51,610 bases of DNA from Lentisphaeria bacterium. GTDB lineage: Bacteria > Verrucomicrobiota > Lentisphaeria > Victivallales > Victivallaceae. Positions within the stretch are counted from its first letter, which is position 1; each line of letters begins with the position of its first letter. Shown one piece after another: positions 34,591 to 43,887 of the stretch. A program made the position numbers and the translations under genes. The stretch is taken from NCBI GenBank assembly GCA_017504435.1, contig JAFVRD010000032.1:1-51610 (forward strand). Reading direction: 5' to 3'. The notes beneath the pieces were generated by a model. The model saw nothing but the letters and a program-made list of their open reading frames with translations. It did not search any database and was not told where the DNA came from.

Positions 34591-37326
34591 ATGACAAATT
34601 ACAAGAATATTTTTCATCTGACCGAAAAACTCCTGCAAAAAGAGAAATTTCTGAGCAATGCTCAAAAACTTTACGCCGTTGAAAAAGATCCCGGGTATGA
34701 GAATTTTGCCCGATCAGCAGCGGTGTGTGTACAGGCATTGAAAGAAGCGGGATTTTCAGATATTGAGTCTATTTCGATTCCCTGTGACGGCGTAACATCT
34801 TTCATGGATCATACCATGCCGCAGGCATGGGACAGAACCGGACGCTGCACTTTGGAAATCATCAACCGCCCGGAAATTGCCGATGCTGAAAAATTACTCT
34901 GCGACAGCAACCGCAACGCACTGGAAGCCGGTATCTGGAGTCCTCCGACTCCACCGGAAGGTATTTGCGGAGAAGTGATAACCGGTGAAACGGTTCAAAC
35001 CACTCCGGAATCTGCCGCCGGGAAATACGTTTTTATCACCGAACCTCCCAAAAATCTGCAGATGATCTCCTGGAGCAAAGCAAATGCCGCCGGAGTTGTC
35101 TGTACCAAAATGGAAGCAGCGGACTTTGCCCCGGATGAATTATGCTGGATGAACGGCGTGGGACATTACGGCTGGTATTACTCCAAAGGCGACAAACGGA
35201 TACCGGTCTTTGTGCTTACTCCGCGACGGGCAGAATTTTTACAGCGATTGCTCGCCTCCGGTCCGGTACAATTGCGCGGCGTGATGAATACCCGCATTTA
35301 CGATGGTGATATTCAAATCATCACCGGCAGAATTCCGGGAGAATCCCCTCAGGAACTGATGTTGATGGCTCACATTTATGAGCCTTTTATCGCTGACGAT
35401 GCAGTGGGATTTGCCGGAAGTGTGGAAATCGGACGGTTGCTTAAAGAATTGGAACAGCTCGGCAAATTCCGTTTGAAACGCTCTTTGCGGGCGGTATTCA
35501 CCATGGAACGGTATGGATTTTTTGCCTATCTCTCGGATCCGAAACGGGCAAAAAAGATATTCGCCGCCCAGAATATGGATGGATTCTGCTCAAAAACTTA
35601 CAGCATCGGCGGCATGCCTTTGAGTTTTTTCATGAGTCCGGTATGCAATCCGTTTTTCGGAGATGTCCTGCAAAAAAAAATGCTGGACACTCTGCTTCCG
35701 GATGTAAAATACCGCTGGCGGCACTCCGTTCTGCATGACGATTCACTGGGCGGCGACCCGGATTTGGATATCCCGACATTGTGGATAGAAGAAGGCACCG
35801 GAAAATATCACCATAACAAACACCGCGCTTTCAATGAGATTGATGAGGACCTTGCGCCCCGGATATTGGCACTGTTGACGGCGTATTGTGCGGTTATGCT
35901 CAGTTCCGATGCCAGCGATTTGCGGCATGCTGTAACTCCGTATATCACCGCATTTGCCAAAGAACGCATCCGTGATGTATCCCGGGCATGGCGGGCAAAA
36001 GAGATAGATTCTGCCGAAGCGGAATACCGTCTGAAACTGATCCATCACTTCGCGTCCGGCAGATTACGGTCATTCAATAAATTGCAGAGCGCACTGGTCT
36101 CTGCCGCCGAATGCAAGCAGTTGGTGAATTCGCTTCCGGGATTGCAGCTGCCCGCCTCTCCCCTGCCCGATCTGACGCCGTGGGAGGTACGGGCGGATAA
36201 TATGTTTATCAAACGGTGTCAAAAAGCAGATATACCGTTTTCTTTTGCCCGGATACCCCATCAGGAACGGCAATTCTGGCAGTGCGCCACCAATCGTCTG
36301 CTGCTGCCGTTGTCCAACGGCAGACGTTCCTTGCTGGAAGTTATGAAAATGCAGCGTTTTTCCGAAAATCCCCCGGCAAAACCATTCACCAAAGCTGAAT
36401 TGCAGCAATATATCGCCTACGTTGAATATCTGGAAAAATACGGTTATGTAACCATTGACCGTCCCGGACATACCACTCCGGAAGATTTTGCAAGGGCATT
36501 GAAAAAATTAGGTGTCACTGAAAATATGCAGCTGATCGTCCACACCGGACTGGCTTCTTTCGGCAGGTTTGACGGCGGTCCGCAGGAATACTGCCGGACC
36601 ATTATGGATGCAATCGGAAAAAACGGCACACTGATGATGCCGGCATTCAACCAATATGACATGAGCGATACAAACGGTGTTTTTGACTGGAAAAATACTG
36701 TTTCAAAAGTCGGAGCTGTCACTGAGTTTTTCCGGAACATGCCGGGCGTTGTCCGTTCGCTTGACCCGACCCATTCAGTTGCGGTGTGGGGCAGAAACAA
36801 AATTGATTTCATCCGGCATCACCATCAGCTGCCAGCCATGCACCGCAATTCTCCCATCGGCCTGCTTGAACAAGCCGGCGGATACTGTTTGCTGGCAGGA
36901 TGCCGCACTGCAGTGACATTCCGGCATGTGGTGGAAACATCATTGAAATGTCCCTGCTGCGGGCAGAGAACTGAGGAATACGGTGCCATTTTGCCGGATG
37001 GATCCCGCAGTAAATTGCGGGCTTGGGCATGGATGAACGGTTCATGCCGCGCCATCCGCCACGGGGAAATTTATTCATGGCTGCAGAAAAACGGTAAAAT
37101 CCGGGAAATTATGCTGGGCAATGCCCATTTGCGATTGTTCAAGTTATCCGATTACCGTGCCGCATACGAGCGTTTGCTAAAAGGTAAAAACGGCTGTAGA
37201 GGTTGTGAAGTCCGCCCCCGGCAAAATGAATTTTCCGTCCCCGGGGACTGGGATACGGAAAATGACTGCCTTAAACCGGACAGTACCGCATTCACCGGAG
37301 AAATCGACTGGGAAAAATATTGCTGA
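34591..37326 (+). CDS. Fusion of M28-like peptidase domain and AAC(3)-like acetyltransferase
   Basis: The protein has 911 residues with no signal peptide. Residues about 1-430 resemble DUF4910/M28 aminopeptidases with an inserted PA-like part: LMLMAHIYEPFIADDAVGFA near 255 occupies the place of the zinc motif H-x-D..ADD but is degenerate, and LWIEEGTGKYHHNKH near 405 contains a possible metal His. Residues about 630-880 match the aminoglycoside 3-N-acetyltransferase fold: LIVHTGLASFGRFDGGPQEY, GTLMMPAFNQYD, DPTHSVAVWG and NSPIGLLEQAGGYCLLAG. A CPCC pair near 787 may bind zinc. AAC(3)-like proteins act on diverse amines, so resistance is not implied. The pairing suggests deacylation and N-acetylation of an amino-sugar or peptide, which is inference. 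The gene starts 11 bp after the glycosidase gene. Confidence 0.7.
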   Translation: MTNYKNIFHLTEKLLQKEKFLSNAQKLYAVEKDPGYENFARSAAVCVQALKEAGFSDIESISIPCDGVTSFMDHTMPQAWDRTGRCTLEIINRPEIADAEKLLCDSNRNALEAGIWSPPTPPEGICGEVITGETVQTTPESAAGKYVFITEPPKNLQMISWSKANAAGVVCTKMEAADFAPDELCWMNGVGHYGWYYSKGDKRIPVFVLTPRRAEFLQRLLASGPVQLRGVMNTRIYDGDIQIITGRIPGESPQELMLMAHIYEPFIADDAVGFAGSVEIGRLLKELEQLGKFRLKRSLRAVFTMERYGFFAYLSDPKRAKKIFAAQNMDGFCSKTYSIGGMPLSFFMSPVCNPFFGDVLQKKMLDTLLPDVKYRWRHSVLHDDSLGGDPDLDIPTLWIEEGTGKYHHNKHRAFNEIDEDLAPRILALLTAYCAVMLSSDASDLRHAVTPYITAFAKERIRDVSRAWRAKEIDSAEAEYRLKLIHHFASGRLRSFNKLQSALVSAAECKQLVNSLPGLQLPASPLPDLTPWEVRADNMFIKRCQKADIPFSFARIPHQERQFWQCATNRLLLPLSNGRRSLLEVMKMQRFSENPPAKPFTKAELQQYIAYVEYLEKYGYVTIDRPGHTTPEDFARALKKLGVTENMQLIVHTGLASFGRFDGGPQEYCRTIMDAIGKNGTLMMPAFNQYDMSDTNGVFDWKNTVSKVGAVTEFFRNMPGVVRSLDPTHSVAVWGRNKIDFIRHHHQLPAMHRNSPIGLLEQAGGYCLLAGCRTAVTFRHVVETSLKCPCCGQRTEEYGAILPDGSRSKLRAWAWMNGSCRAIRHGEIYSWLQKNGKIREIMLGNAHLRLFKLSDYRAAYERLLKGKNGCRGCEVRPRQNEFSVPGDWDTENDCLKPDSTAFTGEIDWEKYC

Positions 37327-37337
37327 AACGCCTAATT

Positions 37338-38162
37338 TCAGTATTCCACGATCATTCCGTCATAGCCGACTTGGATACCGTAAGGACCGAAGTGTTCCTC
37401 CGCTTCACGGTGGGTCAATTTACCGTTGTGAGAAAAATGATTGATCACATACGATGCCCCCGGATTCAAAAAACCTTCTGATTCCATGCGTTTTTTAAGA
37501 GCGATCGTCGGTTCACCGCCCATGTGTCCACGCGCAATATCCAGGAGCAGACCGGTACATTCCGCGATCACGCAATCCAAACGGATATTGTGCTCCCGCA
37601 TAAATTTCCAGTTTTCCTCCTCTGGGACTCCGGTGTCACTGATAATGGCAATATGCTTTCCACCGTGACGGATGATGAAATACATCGGAAATTCAGTAAG
37701 CATGTGATTGGCTTTCATCGGATAAAAAGTCATATCCTCATCCGGCAGTTCCACCGGTTCAAAATATTTGAGCAAATGCAGATCGATTTTGTAATCTTCA
37801 AGCGGATATGCCGCTGCTGCAACTTTTTTGACAACTCCGATATTGCCGTACACATTGAGGACATTTTCCGGATGGGACATGCCGCCGGAACGGAATGAAA
37901 GCAGATCCGGATCCAGATGATCTTCATGGCTGTGAGTAAAAAACAGATGTTTTATGTTTTCACTGTGCAGTTTGAAACGGTGATCCTGCGCTACTGAATC
38001 CGGCCCGAAATCGACCCGCACCCGGTCGTTGATTTTGTATGCACTGCGCATGCGGAAATCTTTGCCGCCGTTTTTCCACGCTTCCTGACAGACCCGGCAA
38101 TTGCAGAATATTGCCGGTATCGCCTCTGCCGCCGCACTTCCCAATATCTGAATACTATTCAT
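37338..38162 (-). CDS. MBL-fold metal-dependent hydrolase, PhnP-like
   Basis: The protein has 274 residues. The metallo-beta-lactamase metal motif HxHxDH is present as FFTHSHEDHLDP near residue 75, with further ligands at MKANHMLTEF near 150 and IISDTG near 173. The start ILGSAAAEAIPAIFCNCRVC resembles PhnP phosphodiesterases, which begin with a similar Gly- and Cys-containing segment. It likely cleaves a cyclic phosphate or another phosphodiester, but the substrate is not evident. GGAG lies 9 bases before ATG 38162. It follows the alpha/alpha-barrel gene by 17 bp on the same strand. Confidence 0.8.
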   Translation of the reverse strand: MNSIQILGSAAAEAIPAIFCNCRVCQEAWKNGGKDFRMRSAYKINDRVRVDFGPDSVAQDHRFKLHSENIKHLFFTHSHEDHLDPDLLSFRSGGMSHPENVLNVYGNIGVVKKVAAAAYPLEDYKIDLHLLKYFEPVELPDEDMTFYPMKANHMLTEFPMYFIIRHGGKHIAIISDTGVPEEENWKFMREHNIRLDCVIAECTGLLLDIARGHMGGEPTIALKKRMESEGFLNPGASYVINHFSHNGKLTHREAEEHFGPYGIQVGYDGMIVEY

Positions 38163-38179
38163 TATCGCACTCCGCTTTA

Positions 38180-39319
38180 TTATTTACCGCGCAAAAAACG
38201 ATCATCCCCGCCATATACCTTAAGCAAATACAGCAATGCGTAACTGGTCGAACGTGAACAGGCGTAATCTTTTGCCAATTCGTTCAATCCGCCCGCCAGT
38301 GCAGTATCATCATCTGCCGGAAACTGCCGCGAGAGCAAGGCAGTCAATGCAGTTTCGATTTCCCGGCTCCGCTCCGGCAGTTCCAGGACGTCTGCCGCTT
38401 CATGGATCACATTCAATATCACCGGAACTGCGGCACAACTTTCCTCAAACTGACCGTCTTCACGCTCTTTTTGTTTGGCAAATACCGCGTCAAGAAATTT
38501 TGTGATCGCATCAAGATAACTCTTTTTAGGATAGATGCGGTATGCACAAAGCAATCCCAATGTACCGAGATCATCATTGCCGCGATGATGATTGCCCTGT
38601 GGATCATCGGCGGGAACTTTACCGGTGGATTTTTCAATAGTTCGGAAAAATCCGTCCTCCTGCTGAATATTTGAACAGAAATAATCTGCAATATGTTCAA
38701 AAAATCCGCCAACCCATTTTTTATCCCCGGTTTCCAGATAAAGATGGTAAAAGAAATTCAGACAGCCGCCCTGAAATGAACCGTGCATATCATTGCACAC
38801 CTGCCACGATGCCATATTGCCGGGCAGCTTCTCAAATAAGACCCCCCACAAAGGCCAGCCGGTCTCATCCATGCCTTTCCGCAAGAACCACTCCGCCCAC
38901 AACTCCGCACGGCGCAGATATTCCCGCTCCCCGGTCGCCCGGTAATATTCCAGAAATCCCCAGGCTCCGGAAAGCGAATCCCGGACGTAGCAGCAGCAGC
39001 ACTTGGCTGATTGTTCCCGGATCGCTCCATAGTGTTCCGGCATAAAAGGATTGAATATCTGCAGCGTCCGCATCTCACGGACGATAAGCTGGGCGGCATT
39101 GAGATATTTCTGATCGCCGAACACCTGCCATGCAGAAAGCATGCACATCAAACCAAATGCCTGATTCCACTGCGCTCCGCGATACCGCTTAGCCGGATCA
39201 CGGCCGGCAAAATAATAAAATGTTCCCAGCAATATCTCCTGTTCACGGTCTGTGGCCTGATTATTGACAAACCAATCCGCCATCAGACGTGCCGATGCCA
39301 ATGCTTTCTGAGTATCCAT
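38180..39319 (-). CDS. Six-hairpin (alpha/alpha)6-barrel glycosidase-like protein
   Basis: The protein has 379 residues and no signal peptide. It consists of regularly spaced helical pairs with aromatic residues (YYFAGRDPAKRYRGAQWNQA near 36; AWGFLEYYRATGEREYLRRA near 119; GGCLNFFYHLYLETGDKKW near 187), a pattern of (alpha/alpha)6 barrels such as GH88, GH105, GH127 and AGE-type proteins. No family motif decides between them. Four consecutive cysteines (KCCCCYVRD, near residue 108) come from a TGC trinucleotide run. AAGGTGAG precedes the ATG. A promoter and palindrome lie upstream, so it is probably the first gene of a two-gene unit with the MBL-fold gene. Confidence 0.65.
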   Translation of the reverse strand: MDTQKALASARLMADWFVNNQATDREQEILLGTFYYFAGRDPAKRYRGAQWNQAFGLMCMLSAWQVFGDQKYLNAAQLIVREMRTLQIFNPFMPEHYGAIREQSAKCCCCYVRDSLSGAWGFLEYYRATGEREYLRRAELWAEWFLRKGMDETGWPLWGVLFEKLPGNMASWQVCNDMHGSFQGGCLNFFYHLYLETGDKKWVGGFFEHIADYFCSNIQQEDGFFRTIEKSTGKVPADDPQGNHHRGNDDLGTLGLLCAYRIYPKKSYLDAITKFLDAVFAKQKEREDGQFEESCAAVPVILNVIHEAADVLELPERSREIETALTALLSRQFPADDDTALAGGLNELAKDYACSRSTSYALLYLLKVYGGDDRFLRGK

Positions 39320-39454
39320 GATCTCACCTTATTCTTCTTTTTATGACAGCTTCATCAAACACTGCGTCAGCTGTGTAAAGTAACTTCGTTTTCCCTTAAA
39401 CAGGTGAACCTTTTTTTTCTGATGCCGCAGTTTTACCAGAAGCTGATCCCTTTA

Positions 39455-39468
39455 TTAAAACGTTTTAA
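39455..39468. promoter_or_regulatory. Palindromic operator TTAAAACGTTTTAA
   Basis: A perfect 14-bp palindrome with central CG, typical of LacI-family sites. It begins 15 bp downstream of the -10 box of the promoter at 39484-39512, the same spacing as the palindrome at 31197-31214. Confidence 0.65.
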
Positions 39469-39483
39469 GCTGTTCCAAAAATT

Positions 39484-39512
39484 AAGATAACTCCATATCG
39501 TTTCAAAATCAA
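39484..39512 (-). promoter_or_regulatory. Promoter of the 39319-37338 unit
   Basis: On the minus strand TTGATT (39507-39512), a 17-bp spacer and TATCTT (39484-39489). The predicted start is near 39477, giving a leader of about 158 nt before the ATG at 39319. Confidence 0.5.
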
Positions 39513-39539
39513 GTCAAAAATCAAAGGGTTTACAGGTTT

Positions 39540-40787
39540 TCACAAATTCAACACATCAATGAAACTGCAGTTGGTATGGTATCCGGGATCAGCATCCGGA
39601 ACCGCCGGAATAACCCGGACCGGAACTCCGTTGCGATCCCTGGTCTGACAGGCGAATCCATGCGTCCCCGCAGCTGCAAAACCGGTAAAAAATGCTCTTT
39701 GAGCAGTTTCGACCCGAGCCATTATCCCTCCGGAGTGTTCCGGATAAAGTTTCAGCAGCTGCATACCGGCACGCACCGTTTCCGGCAGACTCCACCACGG
39801 CATATCATTGTTGATCGCCCGGCGGCTGACCAGATCAAAACTTTTGACGATCCCGCCAGCCCGCTGAAATCCGAAATCAAAAACATGCTTGAACACTTCC
39901 GGTAATATGCCGGCACTTTCCGAAATCAATTCTTGATGTTTGCCCTGCCGACGCATTTCCAGCAGGCATTTCCCGGCCAACCCGACAAATTCCAACGCAT
40001 GACCGGGATCACAGAGGATCATTTCACCATCGCACCACGCAACATGTCCAGCATCAACGGCTTCAATGAAATCAAATTTCTGCAGTTGTTTGTATTTACC
40101 CATGTTGATGTGGCACGCATAAATATAACGGATCATGTCTGCCGCAGTGTCGATATAAAAATTTGTCTCCAAACGCGCGGACGCCAATCTCGCCAAACCG
40201 TAAAGAGCTATCATCCGCGGCCCCTGAAGCAATTTACCGGGGACGAATGCAACCGGATTTTTAGGGTCAAATCCGTGCTGATCTGTCCGGAAACGGTCAG
40301 AAATAATATCCGCAAGCACCTTTTGAAACAAATTCTCAGCCTCAGCGGCACACTCCGGCATATTCAGCATTTCGGCTGCGGCAAAAAGACCTTTGCTGTA
40401 AAACAAATCACTGTAATTGCTGTATTCGCCGGTATCCGGAAAAATACTTTTCCCTTCCGGAGTCATGGCAAAGGCGATTTTACCGCCGTTGGCGATCCGC
40501 AAACGCTCCATAGCGGTCAATACTTTTGCCGCCATATTCCGCAGACGCATTGCCAAATCGGTTTCACCGTTGCGCTCAAACCAGATGGTATGTTCAGCAA
40601 GGCTCTCCAGACCGCGCCCCTGTATCCAGCCGTAAATAAAATCTTTCTGCCGGAAATTTTCATCTCCGGCACCGAAATCCCTGCCGGAAACGATATCAAA
40701 TTTGGTATCAATAAACGGATAATCATGGTTGCGTTCAAAACGTTCAACCATGTATAAGGCAGATTCGCGAATCAAAGCTTTCAACAT
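39540..40787 (-). CDS. N-acylglucosamine 2-epimerase (AGE) family protein
   Basis: The protein has 415 residues, the family size. Typical AGE/cellobiose epimerase blocks are visible: WIQGRGLESLAEHTIWFERN near residue 53, ILCDPGHALEFVGLAGKCLL near 256 and NNDMPWWSLPETVRAGMQLL near 330, with the His and Arg residues expected around the barrel centre. Such enzymes epimerise or isomerise amino or neutral sugars at C2. It lies 15 bp after glycerate kinase in an operon with an oxidoreductase and a sialate O-acetylesterase, so use of N-acyl sugars or sugar acids is a fair guess. No signal peptide. Confidence 0.8.
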   Translation of the reverse strand: MLKALIRESALYMVERFERNHDYPFIDTKFDIVSGRDFGAGDENFRQKDFIYGWIQGRGLESLAEHTIWFERNGETDLAMRLRNMAAKVLTAMERLRIANGGKIAFAMTPEGKSIFPDTGEYSNYSDLFYSKGLFAAAEMLNMPECAAEAENLFQKVLADIISDRFRTDQHGFDPKNPVAFVPGKLLQGPRMIALYGLARLASARLETNFYIDTAADMIRYIYACHINMGKYKQLQKFDFIEAVDAGHVAWCDGEMILCDPGHALEFVGLAGKCLLEMRRQGKHQELISESAGILPEVFKHVFDFGFQRAGGIVKSFDLVSRRAINNDMPWWSLPETVRAGMQLLKLYPEHSGGIMARVETAQRAFFTGFAAAGTHGFACQTRDRNGVPVRVIPAVPDADPGYHTNCSFIDVLNL

Positions 40788-40802
40788 ATAGTCTGCCTTT
40801 TC

Positions 40803-41912
40803 TTACAATTTTCCGGCTATTCTGGCAACATTTGCTCCCGCACGACGGAGATTTTCTGCCGTTGACGCCATCGCATTTTCCAAACTTCCCGGTCCTGATG
40901 CAATACTGTAGCAGCCATCAAAAACGGCTTCCAGACTCCGGGTATCCCCCCGCAGCGCACCGGAAAAAAGCATGACCGGCACCCCGACAGCATGTGCCGC
41001 CTGTGCCACACATGCACACAGTTTGCCGCAAACAGTCTGTTCATCGCTGCACCCTTCGCCGGTAATTACCAGGGATGCACCGGTCAATTCACGTTTGAAC
41101 CCGCTGTATTCCATAACCAATTCTGCTCCGCTGACCATTTCAGCTCCCAGTACATAACGCAGTGCAAATCCAAGACCGCCCGCCGCACCGTCACCGGGAG
41201 AATCAGCCGCATCCCCAAGAATATCCGCCCAGTGCCGCAAATTGGCATCCAATGTCAAAACCATTTCCGCATTGGCTCCTTTCTGCGGCCCGAATACATG
41301 CGCCGCACCGGAAACACCGCACAGCACATTGGTAACATCACAAGCAACTTTCACAGAACATTCACGCCACTTTGCCAATGCGGTAACATCAGCAGCCGCC
41401 ACATCCCGCAAAATACCTCCACCGGCTCCGGGAGGAAATGCGTTACCGGCTTTATCCAGCAAACGCCCCCCCAACGCCTGAATCATTCCGGCACCGCCAT
41501 CTACTGTGGCACTCCCGCCGATACCGATCAGATATTTGCGGAATCCGGCATTATAAAGGGTATCAAGCATCTCCCCTACCCCGAAAGAAGTCGCACTCAG
41601 CGGATCAAGTTCAGCTTTGGCAAGCAATTCAATCCCGTTGGCTCCGGCAGTTTCCACTATCGCCGTATCTCCGGCAATGACCACTTGTGCAGCTACCGGA
41701 CGGCGCAAAGCATCATGCACATTTACCGGCAGATACTTGCCGCCGACGGCGACGCACAACGCATCAGCCATACCTTCTCCGCCATCAGACAGCGGAATTT
41801 CTATCACCGTATCACCGGGACGGACACTCCGCCACCCGGCAGCAAATGCCGCAGCAGCTTCTCCGGAACGCAATGCGCCTTTGAATGAATCCGGCGCAAC
41901 GATTATTTTCAT
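40803..41912 (-). CDS. glxK: Glycerate kinase, type 1 (GlxK/GarK family)
   Basis: The protein has 369 residues; the family is about 375-380. Motifs are the N-terminal IIVAPDSFKGALRSGEAAAA, IPLSDGGEGMADAL near residue 40, YLIGIGGSATVDGGAGMIQA near 127 and SLVITGEGCSDEQTVCGKL near 275. It phosphorylates glycerate to 2-phosphoglycerate, feeding sugar-acid carbon into glycolysis. ATG 41912 overlaps the esterase stop as ATGA. A run of seven C (plus strand, near 41465) lies inside the gene. Confidence 0.93.
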   Translation of the reverse strand: MKIIVAPDSFKGALRSGEAAAAFAAGWRSVRPGDTVIEIPLSDGGEGMADALCVAVGGKYLPVNVHDALRRPVAAQVVIAGDTAIVETAGANGIELLAKAELDPLSATSFGVGEMLDTLYNAGFRKYLIGIGGSATVDGGAGMIQALGGRLLDKAGNAFPPGAGGGILRDVAAADVTALAKWRECSVKVACDVTNVLCGVSGAAHVFGPQKGANAEMVLTLDANLRHWADILGDAADSPGDGAAGGLGFALRYVLGAEMVSGAELVMEYSGFKRELTGASLVITGEGCSDEQTVCGKLCACVAQAAHAVGVPVMLFSGALRGDTRSLEAVFDGCYSIASGPGSLENAMASTAENLRRAGANVARIAGKL

Positions 41913-43870
41913 ATTTCTTCCACTCCGATGCGAAAACTTGATGCCGGCAGCCCGGCACTGTTATACAGCGTACAAGCAGGGAAAGATGCCCAGGCATAAC
42001 GGACTTCAAATATCCAATCTACAGCCGAGGATTTCAAAATCACGCAATTGCCGTCAACCTCAGCCGAATCCGCCGGAACAAAATCCCCGCCATCGGCAGA
42101 AACATAAAACGACTGCTCTTTTTCACTGTCAATACGCAAACCTCCGGCACAATTGAAACTTAATTTCACACTTCCGTCACTCAAACGTTTCGCACCGCAG
42201 ATCTCCGGACCGGACGGCACGATATCCTCATAACCGTATACCCGATTCAGTGCACATTGCGCCAAACGGTATCCCACACTCTTTTTGTCCTGCGGATGGA
42301 TATCCAATTCTTCACCGCAGTCAATGGCACTTGCCATGAATGTTTGCGGAAAATCTTCACAGAGCAGCCGCTGAGCATCACGCAGAAACGCCCACTCAGC
42401 TCCGGAAACAAAAGCTTTGGATACACTGTATCCGGCAAGCTGCACCATGATAAACGGCATTTCATGATTCATGAAGCGGTAACGCCAATCCGCGATCATC
42501 GTCCGGAGCGTTTCGTAATATTCGTTATACATCGGCGCGTTACTTTCACCTTGATACCAGATAACTCCGCGCAGCGCATAAGGCAGCAGCGGATTTATCA
42601 TCCCATCAAAAAGAATTCCGGGAGTATTGGGATTTCCGGCGCCGAAACAACTGGAATCCTTACGGGGATGAACCCGTCCCCGGTCATATTCGGCACAGGC
42701 TTTCCAAATACCATTGAGCAGAATTTCAGCTCTGTCTGATTTGCGGATAAGTTTCCAATTGCCCATAAAACTGCCATCCTGACAGAACGAAAATCCCCGG
42801 GAAGCTATCGTTATAATATTGTTTTTCACCAATGCCGCCGGAATGGGATAATCCCGGACTGCATTGTAAAAATCCACCTGCAATCCATCGCCGGTACGTC
42901 CGATTTCCACCCCGTTGGCATAGGAAATGTCATGTTTATCAATGCCGCCGGTGTGCAAAATAAGATCACATCCGACCCAGTCGGCGGGAATTTCAAAACT
43001 TTTGCGGATCCAAACCGCACCGTTTCCGGCGATATCCTGCTGCACCCAGCTGCCGGGAATTTTCATATCCTGCCATGCACTGTCATCAAAATCCGGATCA
43101 GCAAAGCCGCGTTCCACACCGGTATTGCCGTCATCCGGCAGAACTCCGGCGGCCTTGCTGATATCAAAAGGAACGCCGTTTTCAGATGAATAATTGAGCT
43201 CTTTCTGATGGCTGGCTATCGCCATTGCCACATTTTCAGCAGTATCCGGATTCAGCATCAAGGCACTGTAACTTGTCCACGCTTCGGCAATCGTTCCGCC
43301 CCAGGCAGAGACGATCAGACCGACCGGCACATCCAATTTCTGCCGCAGATAGAAACCGAACCATGCCGCTACTGCCGAACAATCTCCGGCATTGTCATGC
43401 GACATCCTCCGCCACGAACCTTTAGCGACGTTTTCCACTGCCCCGGATGCACAGCGCTCCACCGAAAAGAACCGGAAATCATCCGTTTGCTGATTCAATT
43501 CATAAAATTCCCGTTCCTGACGGCGGCTCAACGGTTCACTATCTGCGGATTTATCGACCCTCCAATCGCCGCCAAGTGTATATTCCATATTGGATTGCCC
43601 GGATGCCAGCCATACGTCACCGATCAAAATATCTCTGACCGTGACCGTTTCAGATGTCCCCGGAACAGAAACGGTCAATTCATGCGCACCGCCTGCCGGC
43701 ATCGCCGGAAAATAAAGCATGAAATTACCTTCATGGGAACTGCGGCAGAAACTTGATTGGTCTGCCAAAGTACCTTTGACCAGACTGTCCGGCAGAGTTT
43801 TTCCCCATACCGGAACCACCCGGTCTCGCTGCAAAACAGCTCCGTCCTGAAAAAGTGAAGCAAGTATCAT
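41909..43870 (-). CDS. Sialate O-acetylesterase-like SGNH hydrolase
   Basis: The protein has 653 residues. The SGNH nucleophile motif is ASGQSNMEYTLGG near residue 88. A jelly-roll insert of the GH2 sugar-binding type follows (GAVWIRKSFEIPADWVGCDL, near 275), then GVIWYQGESNAPMYNEYYE near 435 and the catalytic Asp/His region ELDIHPQDKKSVGYRLAQ near 540. Such enzymes remove acetyl groups from sialic acids or plant and host glycans. No clear signal peptide is present from ATG 43870, chosen because AAAGG lies 9 bases upstream; an in-frame TTG at 43891 would add seven residues. It is 17 bp downstream of the oxidoreductase gene. Confidence 0.88.
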   Translation of the reverse strand: MILASLFQDGAVLQRDRVVPVWGKTLPDSLVKGTLADQSSFCRSSHEGNFMLYFPAMPAGGAHELTVSVPGTSETVTVRDILIGDVWLASGQSNMEYTLGGDWRVDKSADSEPLSRRQEREFYELNQQTDDFRFFSVERCASGAVENVAKGSWRRMSHDNAGDCSAVAAWFGFYLRQKLDVPVGLIVSAWGGTIAEAWTSYSALMLNPDTAENVAMAIASHQKELNYSSENGVPFDISKAAGVLPDDGNTGVERGFADPDFDDSAWQDMKIPGSWVQQDIAGNGAVWIRKSFEIPADWVGCDLILHTGGIDKHDISYANGVEIGRTGDGLQVDFYNAVRDYPIPAALVKNNIITIASRGFSFCQDGSFMGNWKLIRKSDRAEILLNGIWKACAEYDRGRVHPRKDSSCFGAGNPNTPGILFDGMINPLLPYALRGVIWYQGESNAPMYNEYYETLRTMIADWRYRFMNHEMPFIMVQLAGYSVSKAFVSGAEWAFLRDAQRLLCEDFPQTFMASAIDCGEELDIHPQDKKSVGYRLAQCALNRVYGYEDIVPSGPEICGAKRLSDGSVKLSFNCAGGLRIDSEKEQSFYVSADGGDFVPADSAEVDGNCVILKSSAVDWIFEVRYAWASFPACTLYNSAGLPASSFRIGVEEI

Positions 43871-43887
43871 TATATGTGGCCTTTTTA

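Noticed and set aside
34591-37326. Aminoglycoside resistance gene
   Set aside because: Only the C-terminal third is AAC(3)-like, it is fused to a peptidase-like half and sits in a glycan operon, so a resistance function is not supported.
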